DNA of 64,000 nucleotides from DASSBQ01 sp040981125. GTDB lineage: Bacteria; Nitrospirota; Nitrospiria; Nitrospirales; Nitrospiraceae. The DNA is taken from positions 186,001-250,000 of the forward strand of contig JANRMQ010000005.1 of the NCBI GenBank assembly GCA_040981125.1. The letters run 5' to 3'. A model generated the notes under the pieces. It searched no databases. It saw only the letters and a program-made list of their open reading frames with translations, and was not told the origin of the DNA. Position 1 is the first letter of the stretch; each line of letters starts with the position of its first letter. This document shows positions 52,890 through 61,683 of the stretch, one piece after another. Made by a program: the position numbers and the translations under genes.

Positions 52890-54095
52890 GTGATGCTTAT
52901 GGACACACGAAGAGGCAGAACAACCGATCGCGCTCTTCTCAACGGGGAACCGGCCGGGGCGTCACGCGCGCGAACGCGCAACTGGGTCGGATCATCTTTG
53001 CTGCTCCTCGTGGTCCTCGCATGCGGCGCCGGTCTCGCCGCGTGGAAATACCTGTCCATCCAGAGCAGCCATGCGGCGTCGGCCCACCAGCCGGAGCCGA
53101 TGGAATCCGTGACGGTCGTGGAAGCCCAGGAGATTCGGCATCGTCCCACCACCACTTCAATAGGCACGGTCCTGGCGCTGCGGTCGATCACGCTCCGCAA
53201 TGAATTGGCCGGGACTATCCGCCAGGTCAGACTCGTGCCCGGACAGGTCGTGGAAGCGGATTCCGTGCTCGTCGCGCTCGACGTATCCGTCGAAGAGGCG
53301 GAGTTGAAGGCCCAACAAGCGCAGGCCGCCCTGGCAAAAACAGTACTCGAGCGCAGGCACCATCTGAGGCTGGACCAGGCTACGGCTGAGGAGGAAGTGG
53401 ATCGGGCGCAGGCGGATCTCAATGTCGCGCAGGCGCAGATCGCCCGCACCAAGGCCATCATCGCCCGCAAGATCATCCGTGCCCCGTTCCGTGCGCGAGT
53501 TGGATTAGCCGATGTGCATCCGGGCCAGTATCTCAACGAAGGTACGCAATTGACGACCTTGCAGGGAGTCGATGAAGCCGTTCACGTCGACTTTACGGTG
53601 GCCCAGCAGGTCGCCGCCGGTTTGCGGGAAGGCGAGACGGTGGATGTGATGCCCCCCGGCGACGTGCGGACCATTACAGCGAAGATTGTAGCGCTCGACG
53701 CGCGCATCGATGCCACGACCCGCAACGCTCTGGTGCGGGCCAGAATCGAGCGGGCCGCCGACACGCCGGCCCCCGGCGCCTCGGTGCGCGTGAGGGTGCC
53801 GGTCGGTCCATCGCGGACAGCCGTGGCCGTTCCCGCGAGCGCACTTCGAAAGGGACCGGGTGGAGATCACGTGTTCATTATCGTCACGGCCAACGACGGC
53901 AAGACGCGGGCGTACGTCCGGCAGGTTCAAAGCGGCGCCATGTTGGACGATGTCGTGATCATCGACGCCGGGCTGTCCGCCGGCGAGCGGGTCGCCGCAT
54001 CAGGATCGTTCAAACTACGGGACGCGGCGCTGGTGTCCGTCACCGGTGAGCAGGACGGTAAGCGCGGGCAGGCCGAGGTCATCAGCCGGCGCTGA
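52890..54095 (+). CDS. RND efflux adaptor (membrane fusion protein)
   Basis: The 401-residue protein has an N-terminal membrane anchor (about residues 32-52), a lipoyl/barrel-sandwich domain (TLRNELAGTIRQVRLVPGQVVEADSVL), an alpha-helical hairpin rich in Ala and Gln (about 130-190), and a C-terminal beta-barrel and membrane-proximal domain ending GERVAASGSFKLRD. It bridges the inner-membrane RND pump encoded 19 bases downstream and an outer-membrane channel, which is not in the window. Starts at 52890, 52893 or 52899 are all possible. Confidence 0.9.
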   Translation: MMLMDTRRGRTTDRALLNGEPAGASRARTRNWVGSSLLLLVVLACGAGLAAWKYLSIQSSHAASAHQPEPMESVTVVEAQEIRHRPTTTSIGTVLALRSITLRNELAGTIRQVRLVPGQVVEADSVLVALDVSVEEAELKAQQAQAALAKTVLERRHHLRLDQATAEEEVDRAQADLNVAQAQIARTKAIIARKIIRAPFRARVGLADVHPGQYLNEGTQLTTLQGVDEAVHVDFTVAQQVAAGLREGETVDVMPPGDVRTITAKIVALDARIDATTRNALVRARIERAADTPAPGASVRVRVPVGPSRTAVAVPASALRKGPGGDHVFIIVTANDGKTRAYVRQVQSGAMLDDVVIIDAGLSAGERVAASGSFKLRDAALVSVTGEQDGKRGQAEVISRR

Positions 54096-54114
54096 GCGAC
54101 GAGGGATCATCGAG

Positions 54115-57100
54115 ATGCGTGCCTTCACCGATATCTTCATCAAGCATCCCGTGCTGGCGGTGGTGGTTAATCTCGTCATTGTCCTCGCCGGATGGCGGGC
54201 TCTGACGACGCTGCCGGTGCAGCAGTACCCGAAGATCGAAAGCTCGTCGGTGATCATCACCACGGTCTACTACGGCGCCGGCGCCGAGACGGTGCGCGGC
54301 TTCCTCAGCACGCCGATCGAGCGGGTCGTGTCGGCGATTGCCGGGGTGGATTACGTGGAATCGACCAGCCGGGCCGGGGTCAGCACCGTCACGGTGCATC
54401 TGAAACTGAACCACAACAGCACGGCGGCATTGGCCGAGGTGACGGCGCGGCTTCAACAGGTGCGATCGGAGCTGCCGCCGGAAGCCGAACCTCCCGTGAT
54501 CGAAGTGCAGCGGGCCGATCGGCCGTACGCCTCGTTTTATCTCAGCTTCTCTTCCACGGAACGGAGCGTACCGGCCGTCACCGATTGGCTGTTGCGCACG
54601 TTGCAACCGCAGTTTGCGACGGTGGCCGGTGTGCAGCGCGTGACGATTGAAGGCGGCCGCCAGATCGCCATGCGTGTGTGGATCGATCCGGATCGCCTTG
54701 CCGCCCTGAACCTGTCGCCCGGCGATGTGCAGGACGCCCTCCGGCGCAACAACTATCTGGCCGCGGTCGGCCGCACGAAGGGCAATCTCGTGCAGGTCAA
54801 TCTGCTGGCGAACACCGACCTCCGCTCCGCCGAGGAATTTGAGAACCTGATCGTCGCCGACCGCGGCGGCGCCATCGTGCGCCTGAGGGACGTCGCGCGG
54901 GTCGAGCGTGAGGCTGAAGAAGCCGATATGGTCGCGAAGTACAACGAGACGGAGGGCGTCTACCTGGGAGTTTGGCCCGTGCCGGGAGCGAACGAAATCG
55001 AGGTTGCGCACCGGCTCCGCGACGAGATGGAACGCATCCGTCCGACGTTGCCGAAGGACATCGAGATGCGGTTGGTCTGGGACGGGACGATGTTCATGCG
55101 GAACGCCCTTGAGGAGATTACGAAGACGCTGGGAGAGACCATCCTGATCGTCGCCGTCGTCGTGTTTCTCTTCATGGGTTCGGTACGCACGGCGCTCGTG
55201 CCGCTCGTCGCCATGCCGGTGTCCCTGGTTGGAGCGGCGATCTTCATGTTCGCGTTCGGGTTCAGCTTGAATCTTCTGACGATTCTCGCCATCGTCCTGT
55301 CGGTGGGCTTGGTCGTGGACGATGCGATCGTCGTCGTGGAGAACGTCGAGCGGCACGTCCGGCAGGGCAAGTCGCGGATCGAGGCCGCGCTCATCGGCGC
55401 ACGCGAGCTGCTCGGTCCCATTATCGCCATGACGATCACGCTGGCGGCGGTGTATACGCCGATCGGTTTCCAGGGGGGCCTGACCGGATCGCTGTTTCTC
55501 GAATTCGCGATCACGCTTGCCGTGGCGGTGGTGTTGTCCGGCGTCGTCGCGATCACGCTGTCGCCGGTGATGAGTTCCCGGTTCGTCCATCCGCAAGGCA
55601 AGGAAGGGCGGCTGACCCAGTGGGTCAACCGAGGATTCGAGTTGGTGCGCCGCCGGTATGCCCGGTTGCTCGACGGCGCGTTTCTCATGCGCTGGGGCAT
55701 TGTGGCGGCGGCGCTGCTGGTCATGATTGCGGCATGGCCGTTGTATCTCTTTTCGCGGCAGGAACTGGCTCCTGTCGAGGATCAGAGCCACATCAGCCTC
55801 TTCTTTGAGGCCTCCCCGGATTCCACGGTGGCCGCCACCAATCGGGAACACTTACACATCGTGCGCGCCATTACCGCCTTTCCTGAAACCCGATTCACAT
55901 GGTCGCTGACGACGGCATGGGGCGGTTTCGGAGGCCTGGTCGCAAAAGATTGGCAGGAGCGAACACGCTCCACCGAACAGATGTATGGAGAGGTGTACGG
56001 CGCTGTGTCGCAGGTGCCGGGACTCCGCGTATTCCCTCGCCTGGACCCGCCGTTGCCGACGCCCGGCCAGTACGATGTTGAACTGGTGCTGCAGAGCAAT
56101 GTGCCGGCCGAGCAATTGCTCGACACGACCGCGGCGGTGCTCGGCGCCGGGTGGCAGAGCGGGAAATTTCTCTACGTCGATACGGATCTGAAGATCGATC
56201 TGCCGGAAGCGCGCGTCGTGCTGGACCGGGAGCGTCTTGCCGATTTGGGGTTCGATTTGGCCGGGGTCGGCCGTGAGCTCGGGACGCTGCTCGGGGGCGC
56301 GTACGTGAACCGGTTCAATTACTTCGATCGCAGCTACAAGGTGATCCCGCAGATCGGCGACAAGGACCGCGCCACCGTGGGCCCCTTGCTCGATCTCAAG
56401 ATCCGGACGCCCGGCGGCCAGCTTGTGCCGGTGTCAACCTTCACGCATATCGAGGCCGGCACCGCTCCCCGCACGTTGAACCGCTTTCAGCAGCGCAATG
56501 CGGTCCGGATCTTCGGCGGCGTGAGACCCGGCGTGACGAAGGAAGAAGGCCTGCGGGTTCTTGAGTCAGCCGCCGCAGCCGCGGGGCCGGGAGTCGTTCT
56601 CGATTATGCAGGCGAATCGCGGCAGATCCGCCAGGAAGGAGCCGCGCTCACCGTCACGCTCGGGTTCGCGGTCGTCCTTATCTATCTGGTGTTGGCGGCG
56701 CAGTTTCAGAGCTTCCGCGATCCGCTGATCGTCCTGCTCGGCTCCGTGCCGCTCGCCATCTCCGGCGCGTTGATCTTCAGCTTTCTGGATCTCACCACGA
56801 TCAACATCTATTCGCAGGTCGGGCTCATTACGCTCGTCGGCCTGATCGCGAAGAACGGCATCCTCATCGTGGAGTTCGCCAACCAACTCCAGATCCGCGG
56901 GCTTTCCCGGATGGCGGCGGTCCGCGAGGCGTCCTTGACTCGACTGCGGCCGGTCTTGATGACCTCTGCGGCCACCGTCTTCGGACATCTGCCGCTGGTG
57001 CTGGCTGCGGGACCGGGTGCGGCGGCGCGCAACAGCATCGGGATGGTCTTGGTCACGGGCATGACCATCGGGACACTCTTCACGCTGTTCGTCGTTCCCG

Positions 57101-57201
57101 TGTTCTACTCTCTCATCGCGGCCGAACACCGGCAGAGCACCATCTCGGAGGAATCGGAAGAAGTAGAGGAGGACCTCCTCATGGCGGGGGCCAAGGGGTG
57201 A
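54115..57201 (+). CDS. RND multidrug efflux pump, inner-membrane subunit (HAE1/AcrB type)
   Basis: The 1028-residue protein has the RND layout of 12 transmembrane helices and two large periplasmic loops. TM1 follows MRAFTDIFIKHPVLAVV. In TM4 the proton-relay pair Asp-Asp is in VGLVVDDAIVVVENVERH. VTGMTIGTLFTLFVVPVFYSL ends the last helix. With the adaptor upstream it exports hydrophobic or cationic compounds driven by protons. The next gene overlaps its stop, giving translational coupling. Confidence 0.95.
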   Translation: MRAFTDIFIKHPVLAVVVNLVIVLAGWRALTTLPVQQYPKIESSSVIITTVYYGAGAETVRGFLSTPIERVVSAIAGVDYVESTSRAGVSTVTVHLKLNHNSTAALAEVTARLQQVRSELPPEAEPPVIEVQRADRPYASFYLSFSSTERSVPAVTDWLLRTLQPQFATVAGVQRVTIEGGRQIAMRVWIDPDRLAALNLSPGDVQDALRRNNYLAAVGRTKGNLVQVNLLANTDLRSAEEFENLIVADRGGAIVRLRDVARVEREAEEADMVAKYNETEGVYLGVWPVPGANEIEVAHRLRDEMERIRPTLPKDIEMRLVWDGTMFMRNALEEITKTLGETILIVAVVVFLFMGSVRTALVPLVAMPVSLVGAAIFMFAFGFSLNLLTILAIVLSVGLVVDDAIVVVENVERHVRQGKSRIEAALIGARELLGPIIAMTITLAAVYTPIGFQGGLTGSLFLEFAITLAVAVVLSGVVAITLSPVMSSRFVHPQGKEGRLTQWVNRGFELVRRRYARLLDGAFLMRWGIVAAALLVMIAAWPLYLFSRQELAPVEDQSHISLFFEASPDSTVAATNREHLHIVRAITAFPETRFTWSLTTAWGGFGGLVAKDWQERTRSTEQMYGEVYGAVSQVPGLRVFPRLDPPLPTPGQYDVELVLQSNVPAEQLLDTTAAVLGAGWQSGKFLYVDTDLKIDLPEARVVLDRERLADLGFDLAGVGRELGTLLGGAYVNRFNYFDRSYKVIPQIGDKDRATVGPLLDLKIRTPGGQLVPVSTFTHIEAGTAPRTLNRFQQRNAVRIFGGVRPGVTKEEGLRVLESAAAAAGPGVVLDYAGESRQIRQEGAALTVTLGFAVVLIYLVLAAQFQSFRDPLIVLLGSVPLAISGALIFSFLDLTTINIYSQVGLITLVGLIAKNGILIVEFANQLQIRGLSRMAAVREASLTRLRPVLMTSAATVFGHLPLVLAAGPGAAARNSIGMVLVTGMTIGTLFTLFVVPVFYSLIAAEHRQSTISEESEEVEEDLLMAGAKG

Positions 57202-58037
57202 AACGCGTCGCAACCACCGCGATCGACTTAGACGCCTACTTCAACCGGATCGGATTTGACGGCCTGCGTACGCCGACCTTGGATACGTTGCGGGCCATTC
57301 AGCTCAAGCATAGCGAAACCATCCCGTTCGAGAACCTCAATCCGTTGATGGGATGGCCCGTGAGCCTGGACCTGGAATCGCTCCAGCGGAAAATGGTGGC
57401 GGAGGGCCGCGGCGGCTATTGCTTTGAGCAGAATCTGTTGCTCAAACATGGGCTCGATGCGCTGGGTTTCGACGTGACCGGCCTGGCGGCGCGCGTGTTG
57501 TGGAATACCCCTGACGGGGTCGTGCTTCCTCGGACTCACATGCTGCTGCTGGTGGTTCTTGATGGGCGGCGCTACATTGTGGATGTGGGGTTCGGCGGTG
57601 TCACGCTCACCGGGCCGTTGCGGCTCGAACCTGATGTTGAGCAGGCCACGCCGCATGAACCGTTCCGGTTGATTGCGATCGATGACGAATTTATCGAACA
57701 GGTCAAGATCGGCGGCCACTGGGTGTCCTTGTATCGGTTTGATCTGACCGAGCAATTGTTGCCCGATTACGAGATGGCGAACTGGTATCTGTCCACGCAT
57801 CCGGATTCCCGATTCGTGACCGGATTGCTGGCAGCCAGGCCGGCGCCGGATCGCCGCTATGCCTTGCTCAACAATCAGCTGACCGTCCACTATCGGAACG
57901 GCGGGAGGGAACGGCGCCTCCTCACCGGCGTCGCCGATATGAGAGAGACGCTGGAACGGTCGTTTTATCTCGTTTTGCCGGACGCGCCGGAGGTGGAGGC
58001 GGTGCTGGCGCGGCTGACGGAAGAAGCGTCTGTGTAA
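57198..58037 (+). CDS. nat: Arylamine N-acetyltransferase
   Basis: This 279-residue NAT has the full catalytic triad: Cys75 in RGGYCFEQN, His114 in PRTHMLLL and Asp129 in YIVDVGFGG. It transfers acetyl from acetyl-CoA to arylamines, hydrazines or a related natural substrate. The GTG start overlaps the TGA of the RND pump gene, so the two are translationally coupled; linkage of a detoxifying acetyltransferase with an efflux pump suggests a common xenobiotic or metabolite-export role, by inference. Confidence 0.93.
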   Translation: MKRVATTAIDLDAYFNRIGFDGLRTPTLDTLRAIQLKHSETIPFENLNPLMGWPVSLDLESLQRKMVAEGRGGYCFEQNLLLKHGLDALGFDVTGLAARVLWNTPDGVVLPRTHMLLLVVLDGRRYIVDVGFGGVTLTGPLRLEPDVEQATPHEPFRLIAIDDEFIEQVKIGGHWVSLYRFDLTEQLLPDYEMANWYLSTHPDSRFVTGLLAARPAPDRRYALLNNQLTVHYRNGGRERRLLTGVADMRETLERSFYLVLPDAPEVEAVLARLTEEASV

Positions 58038-58164
58038 TCACAGGTAGGACCAATCCGGAGCCGTGGCATCCAAGAAACAATATCGACTATCCGTTTGCCC
58101 GACGTGCCAATAACGGTCAATGAATGTCGCACGCGGTTCACGCGAAGCTTGATATGGAGGCGCG

Positions 58165-58914
58165 ATGGCGGACAAAGCCCGAGTCACGGAAGTTGCCCCT
58201 GATCATTATTGCATTTCAATCTACGTCCCGGAATTCAATCTCCGGTTTAATCATTTCCTGATCAAGGACGATGAGCCGCTTCTCTTTCACACGGGTATGA
58301 AACAGATGTTCCCGCTCGTGCGGGATGCGGTGGCCGGTCTCATCGACCCCGCGACCCTCCGATGGATTTCCTTCAGTCATTTCGAGGCGGACGAGTGCGG
58401 AGCATTGAACGAATGGCTTGCGGTGGCGCCGCACGCCGAAGCGGTCTGCGGCTTGGTCGGGGCGCTGGTCAGCGTGAACGACTATGCCAGTCGGCCGGCG
58501 CGGGTCCTGGCGGACGGCGAGGTGCTGAAGACCGGAAGGCACCGCTTCCGGTACCGCCAGACGCCGCATGTCCCGCACAATTGGGAAGCCGGTGTCTTGT
58601 TCGAGGAAGTCACGGGAACTTTGCTGTGTTCGGATCTCTTCACTCACGAAGGAGACGTGGAACCAATCACCAAATCGGACGTGGTAGAGCGGGCACGGCG
58701 CTCATTGGTCCAGGGTCAACAGACCCCGTTTGCCAATCCCTATCCCTATACGCCATTGACCGAGCCGACGTTGCACAGCCTGGCCGATCTGCGCCCGAAA
58801 CAGTTGGCGCTGATGCATGGGTCGTCGTTTGTCGGGGACGGCGAACGGGCGCTGCGCGAGTTCGCGGGAGTCATGAAGGAGGTTCTGGGAGCCGAGGAAT
58901 CCAAGAGTAGGTAG
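58165..58914 (+). CDS. Metallo-beta-lactamase-fold protein of the flavodiiron (ODP) type
   Basis: The 249-residue protein consists only of the oxygen-sensing/diiron domain: His72-x-Glu74-x-Asp76 in SHFEADECG, then His in TPHVPHNW, Asp in LLCSDLFTHEGD and His in LALMHGSSF provide the six ligand positions of flavodiiron proteins. No flavodoxin or rubredoxin domain is fused. Such single-domain ODP proteins may reduce O2 or NO with a separate electron donor or act as sensors. It precedes a VOC gene by two bases. Confidence 0.85.
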   Translation: MADKARVTEVAPDHYCISIYVPEFNLRFNHFLIKDDEPLLFHTGMKQMFPLVRDAVAGLIDPATLRWISFSHFEADECGALNEWLAVAPHAEAVCGLVGALVSVNDYASRPARVLADGEVLKTGRHRFRYRQTPHVPHNWEAGVLFEEVTGTLLCSDLFTHEGDVEPITKSDVVERARRSLVQGQQTPFANPYPYTPLTEPTLHSLADLRPKQLALMHGSSFVGDGERALREFAGVMKEVLGAEESKSR

Positions 58915-58916
58915 CC

Positions 58917-59288
58917 ATGGCGATTGAACTCAACCACACGATCGTGCCGGCGCGCGACAAGGTCGCCTCAGCGAAGTTCTTCGCGAGGCTGTTCGGGCTT
59001 TCGTTCGATGAGAACGCCGTCGGCTATTTCGCACCGGTACGCGTGAATCAGACCTTGACGCTCGACTACGATGATGATGTGGAGCGATTCGACGTCCATC
59101 ATTATGCGTTCAAGGTGAGCGAAGCGGAGTTTGATACGATTTTCGGACGCATTCAGGCCGAGGAAATTCCCTACGGGAGCGAGCCCCATGCATTGGAGGA
59201 TCGGGCGATCAACCATCGCGGCGGTGGACGAGGGGTCTACTTTCGCGACCCGAACGGACACATTCTTGAGCTGCTTACCGTAGGATGA
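58917..59288 (+). CDS. VOC family protein
   Basis: The 123-residue protein shows ELNHTIVPARDKVASAKFFARLFGL at the N terminus, HHYAFKVSEAEFDTIFGRI, and YFRDPNGHILELLTV at the end. Metal ligands H, H and E of the glyoxalase fold are conserved. It starts two bases after the flavodiiron-like gene and is probably co-translated with it. Substrate unknown. Confidence 0.85.
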   Translation: MAIELNHTIVPARDKVASAKFFARLFGLSFDENAVGYFAPVRVNQTLTLDYDDDVERFDVHHYAFKVSEAEFDTIFGRIQAEEIPYGSEPHALEDRAINHRGGGRGVYFRDPNGHILELLTVG

Positions 59289-59301
59289 AAGAAACCGCGC
59301 C

Positions 59302-59754
59302 ATGAGCCCATTCCTCGCGTTTCTCCACCACCTCGCTGCATTCACTCTCGTCGCCGCCTTGGTCATTGAACTGGTTCTGACCAAGGACGACCTTGTGGTC
59401 AACAGTGCTCGACGGATTCTGCTTGCTGACCTCGCATTCGGCATCTCGGCGGGCATCGTGCTGGTCCTCGGATTGCTGCGGGTTGTTTATTTTGAGAAGG
59501 GCGCGTCTTATTACTTCCATAGTGTGCCTTTCGTGGCAAAGCTGTCGCTCTTCTTAATGGTAGGGTTGCTGTCGATCTATCCAACGATGGAGTTCTTGTC
59601 CTGGAGAGTGTCCGTGAAACAGGGGCAAGCACCGGCTGTCGCGGACCGTAAAATGCGTGCGATTCGCTCGATCATTCACTGGGAACTGGTTGGGGTCGTG
59701 CTGATCATTCTCTGTGCCGCACTCATGGCTAAGGGCGTCGGCTATCTGGCATGA
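59302..59754 (+). CDS. DUF2214 family membrane protein
   Basis: The 150-residue protein has four predicted transmembrane helices, with FLHHLAAFTLVAALVIEL first and LVGVVLIILCAALMAKG last; the His pair in the first helix and RRILLADLAFGISAG are typical of DUF2214. The conserved His could bind heme or metal, but this is not proven. It lies 13 bases after the VOC gene, in the same orientation. Confidence 0.8.
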   Translation: MSPFLAFLHHLAAFTLVAALVIELVLTKDDLVVNSARRILLADLAFGISAGIVLVLGLLRVVYFEKGASYYFHSVPFVAKLSLFLMVGLLSIYPTMEFLSWRVSVKQGQAPAVADRKMRAIRSIIHWELVGVVLIILCAALMAKGVGYLA

Positions 59755-59900
59755 CAGACCCGGCCATGCTGCGATAGGGATGCGGTTTGAAGCGGCGCTT
59801 CAGAGGGGGAGAGAGCATACGAAGAATAATGTGACCGGAGAAGCGGCAAAGAGATCGGGACAAGCCCAAGACATATCCAAGGATCAGAAAGGAGTCACCG

Positions 59901-60386
59901 ATGTCCTATCCGCCTGCCCTCTATCGAGGCGAAGGTGAAATCAGCGCGCGGTTCCATCCTGCCGATAAACCACCCGACTTGATGATCGGATCCAACACAG
60001 CGGTGAATTACCTCGCGACGGGCTCCTCCACCAACGGGCAATTCGGGCTGTATCGATGGGAGGCCCAGCCTCGCACGAAGGGACCCAAGGCGCACTTCCA
60101 CAAGACCATGTCCGAGTCGTTCTTCGTCCTCGCCGGGACGATACGGCTGTTCAATGGAGAGCGATGGATCGACGCCAAGGCGGGCGATTTTCTGTTCGTC
60201 CCCGAAGGCGGCATCCACGGTTTTGACAATGACTCCGACGAGCCGGCGGCGATGCTGCTGCTCTTCGCCCCGGGCGCGCCGCGGGAGGGGTATTTCGAAG
60301 CGCTCGCCGAGAAAGCCGCCGGGCGCCGGTTCAGCGACGAGGAATGGCTGGACGTCTGCCGCCGCCACGACAATTACTTTATTTGA
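59901..60386 (+). CDS. Cupin-domain protein
   Basis: The 161-residue protein is a single cupin: GPKAHFHKTMSESFFVLAGTIRLF gives the HxH and Glu of motif 1, and GGIHGFDNDS gives the His of motif 2, so the metal site is complete. AAAGGAG lies just before the ATG. Similar proteins occur as small-molecule binding or dioxygenase enzymes; substrate unknown. An inverted-repeat element follows immediately after its stop. Confidence 0.85.
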   Translation: MSYPPALYRGEGEISARFHPADKPPDLMIGSNTAVNYLATGSSTNGQFGLYRWEAQPRTKGPKAHFHKTMSESFFVLAGTIRLFNGERWIDAKAGDFLFVPEGGIHGFDNDSDEPAAMLLLFAPGAPREGYFEALAEKAAGRRFSDEEWLDVCRRHDNYFI

Positions 60387-60388
60387 CT

Positions 60389-60577
60389 TAGGAGCCTGTC
60401 CGACATTGACCTTTCTACTGCGGCAAACGATGCACCGGTATCTGCTTTGTTCTCAGCCCAGAAAAACCCTCAACGTATTCCAGTGAATACGCCTCCGGTT
60501 TTTCTGCGCCTGCGGCCTTGCATCTGCCGGCGCCTCCTTCGCCTCGTGACGAACGGCAATGTCAGACAGGCTCCTAC
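60389..60577. mobile_element. MITE-like 189-bp inverted-repeat element
   Basis: AGGAGCCTGTCCGACATTG (60390-60408) pairs with 60558-60576 with one mismatch in 19, and one more base pair extends it on each side. The interior has no supported gene but is rich in short GC inverted repeats. No clear target-site duplication is present. It sits between the cupin and a VOC gene. Confidence 0.65.
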
Positions 60578-60664
60578 CGGCACAATCCATCTGAGATACG
60601 AAGCCAAGTCGAGCGAGACAGGGAAGTGATGACCCGGAGCCATCTGAAAACGAGGGAGGTCTCA

Positions 60665-61132
60665 ATGTCAGCTACAGTCAAGCCGATTCCTGAAGGGTAT
60701 GAGGGAGCGACTCCCTATCTCATCGTGAATGGAGCGTCAAAGGCCTTGGACTTCTACAAACAGGCCTTCGGTGCGACGGAGCGAATGCGGATGCCGGCTC
60801 CCGGCGGGAAGGTGGGGCACGCGGAAATCGCAATCGGGAAGGCTCTCATCATGTTGGCCGATGAATTCCCCGACATGAATTGCAAAGGTCCACAGTCCTT
60901 CGGCGGCTCGCCGGTGAGCATCATGATCTACGTTGAGGATGTTGATCGATTCGTTCAGCGGGCCGTTGATGCCGGCGCAAAACTGGTCAGGCCGGTGGAG
61001 AACAAATTCTATGGCGATCGGGGGGCGAGCCTGGAGGATCCCTTCGGGCATCAATGGCACTTTGCGACGCATGTGGAGGATGTGCCGCCCGATGAAATGG
61101 AAAAACGCGCCAAGGCTTTCGCGAAACAATAG
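60665..61132 (+). CDS. VOC family protein, PhnB-like
   Basis: The 155-residue protein (ATG 60665 behind GGGAGGTC) has the PhnB/glyoxalase arrangement TPYLIVNGASKALDFYKQAFGA, GHAEIAIGKALIMLADE, and DPFGHQWHFATHVED. PhnB-type proteins often lack metal ligands in one module. A longer in-frame start at 60518 runs through the inverted-repeat element and is unlikely. Substrate unknown. Confidence 0.88.
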   Translation: MSATVKPIPEGYEGATPYLIVNGASKALDFYKQAFGATERMRMPAPGGKVGHAEIAIGKALIMLADEFPDMNCKGPQSFGGSPVSIMIYVEDVDRFVQRAVDAGAKLVRPVENKFYGDRGASLEDPFGHQWHFATHVEDVPPDEMEKRAKAFAKQ

Positions 61133-61159
61133 AAAGGCGGATAAAGCGCACAAAGCATC

Positions 61160-61540
61160 ATGTTTCCATTCGGTCACATTGACCTAAGAGCCCGCGATGT
61201 AGACGCCGTCTATCCGTTCTATGCCAGAATACTCCCTGAATTGGGATTTCGGAATGAATGGCGGGGACAGAACACGTTTTCGTTTCAGGCTGAGGGGAGG
61301 TTTCCGAAATTATCATGGTTTGGCGTGATCGAAGACCGCAATCACGTTCCCAATGCCATAAGGATTGCTTTTGCAGTTGAGAGCTGCGAGGAAGTAGATC
61401 GGTTGGCTAAAATTGTCCGAGCCGCCGGAGCCATCAATATTGAAGGGCCGGAGGACATGCCATACACCCGAGTATACTATGCAATGTATTTTGAAGATCC
61501 ATCCGGCAATCGGCTCGAAATCTATTGTTGCGAAGAGTAG
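61160..61540 (+). CDS. VOC family protein
   Basis: The 126-residue protein begins FGHIDLRARDVDAVYPFYARILPEL and ends YAMYFEDPSGNRLEIYCCEE, a compact glyoxalase-fold domain with His and Glu at metal positions. It is the fifth stand-alone VOC-type domain in the second half of the window or the first redox block. It follows the PhnB-like gene by 27 bases. Substrate unknown. Confidence 0.82.
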   Translation: MFPFGHIDLRARDVDAVYPFYARILPELGFRNEWRGQNTFSFQAEGRFPKLSWFGVIEDRNHVPNAIRIAFAVESCEEVDRLAKIVRAAGAINIEGPEDMPYTRVYYAMYFEDPSGNRLEIYCCEE

Positions 61541-61683
61541 CCATCTTGCCTTCTCGACAGCGATGAACTGCTGGTGATGCAGGCCGTCACGCTCATTGTT
61601 CCGGATCACACCCTTGATTTGTCTACGCAGTTCATCGATCCTAGGCCATAGCTGCGTGAGAGAGTCCGTTCTTGTTGAAGACC

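Noticed and set aside
54082..55851. Long minus-strand ORF opposite the RND pump (589 codons)
   Set aside because: Rich in His, Arg and Asp as expected for an antisense shadow; the plus-strand gene is clear.
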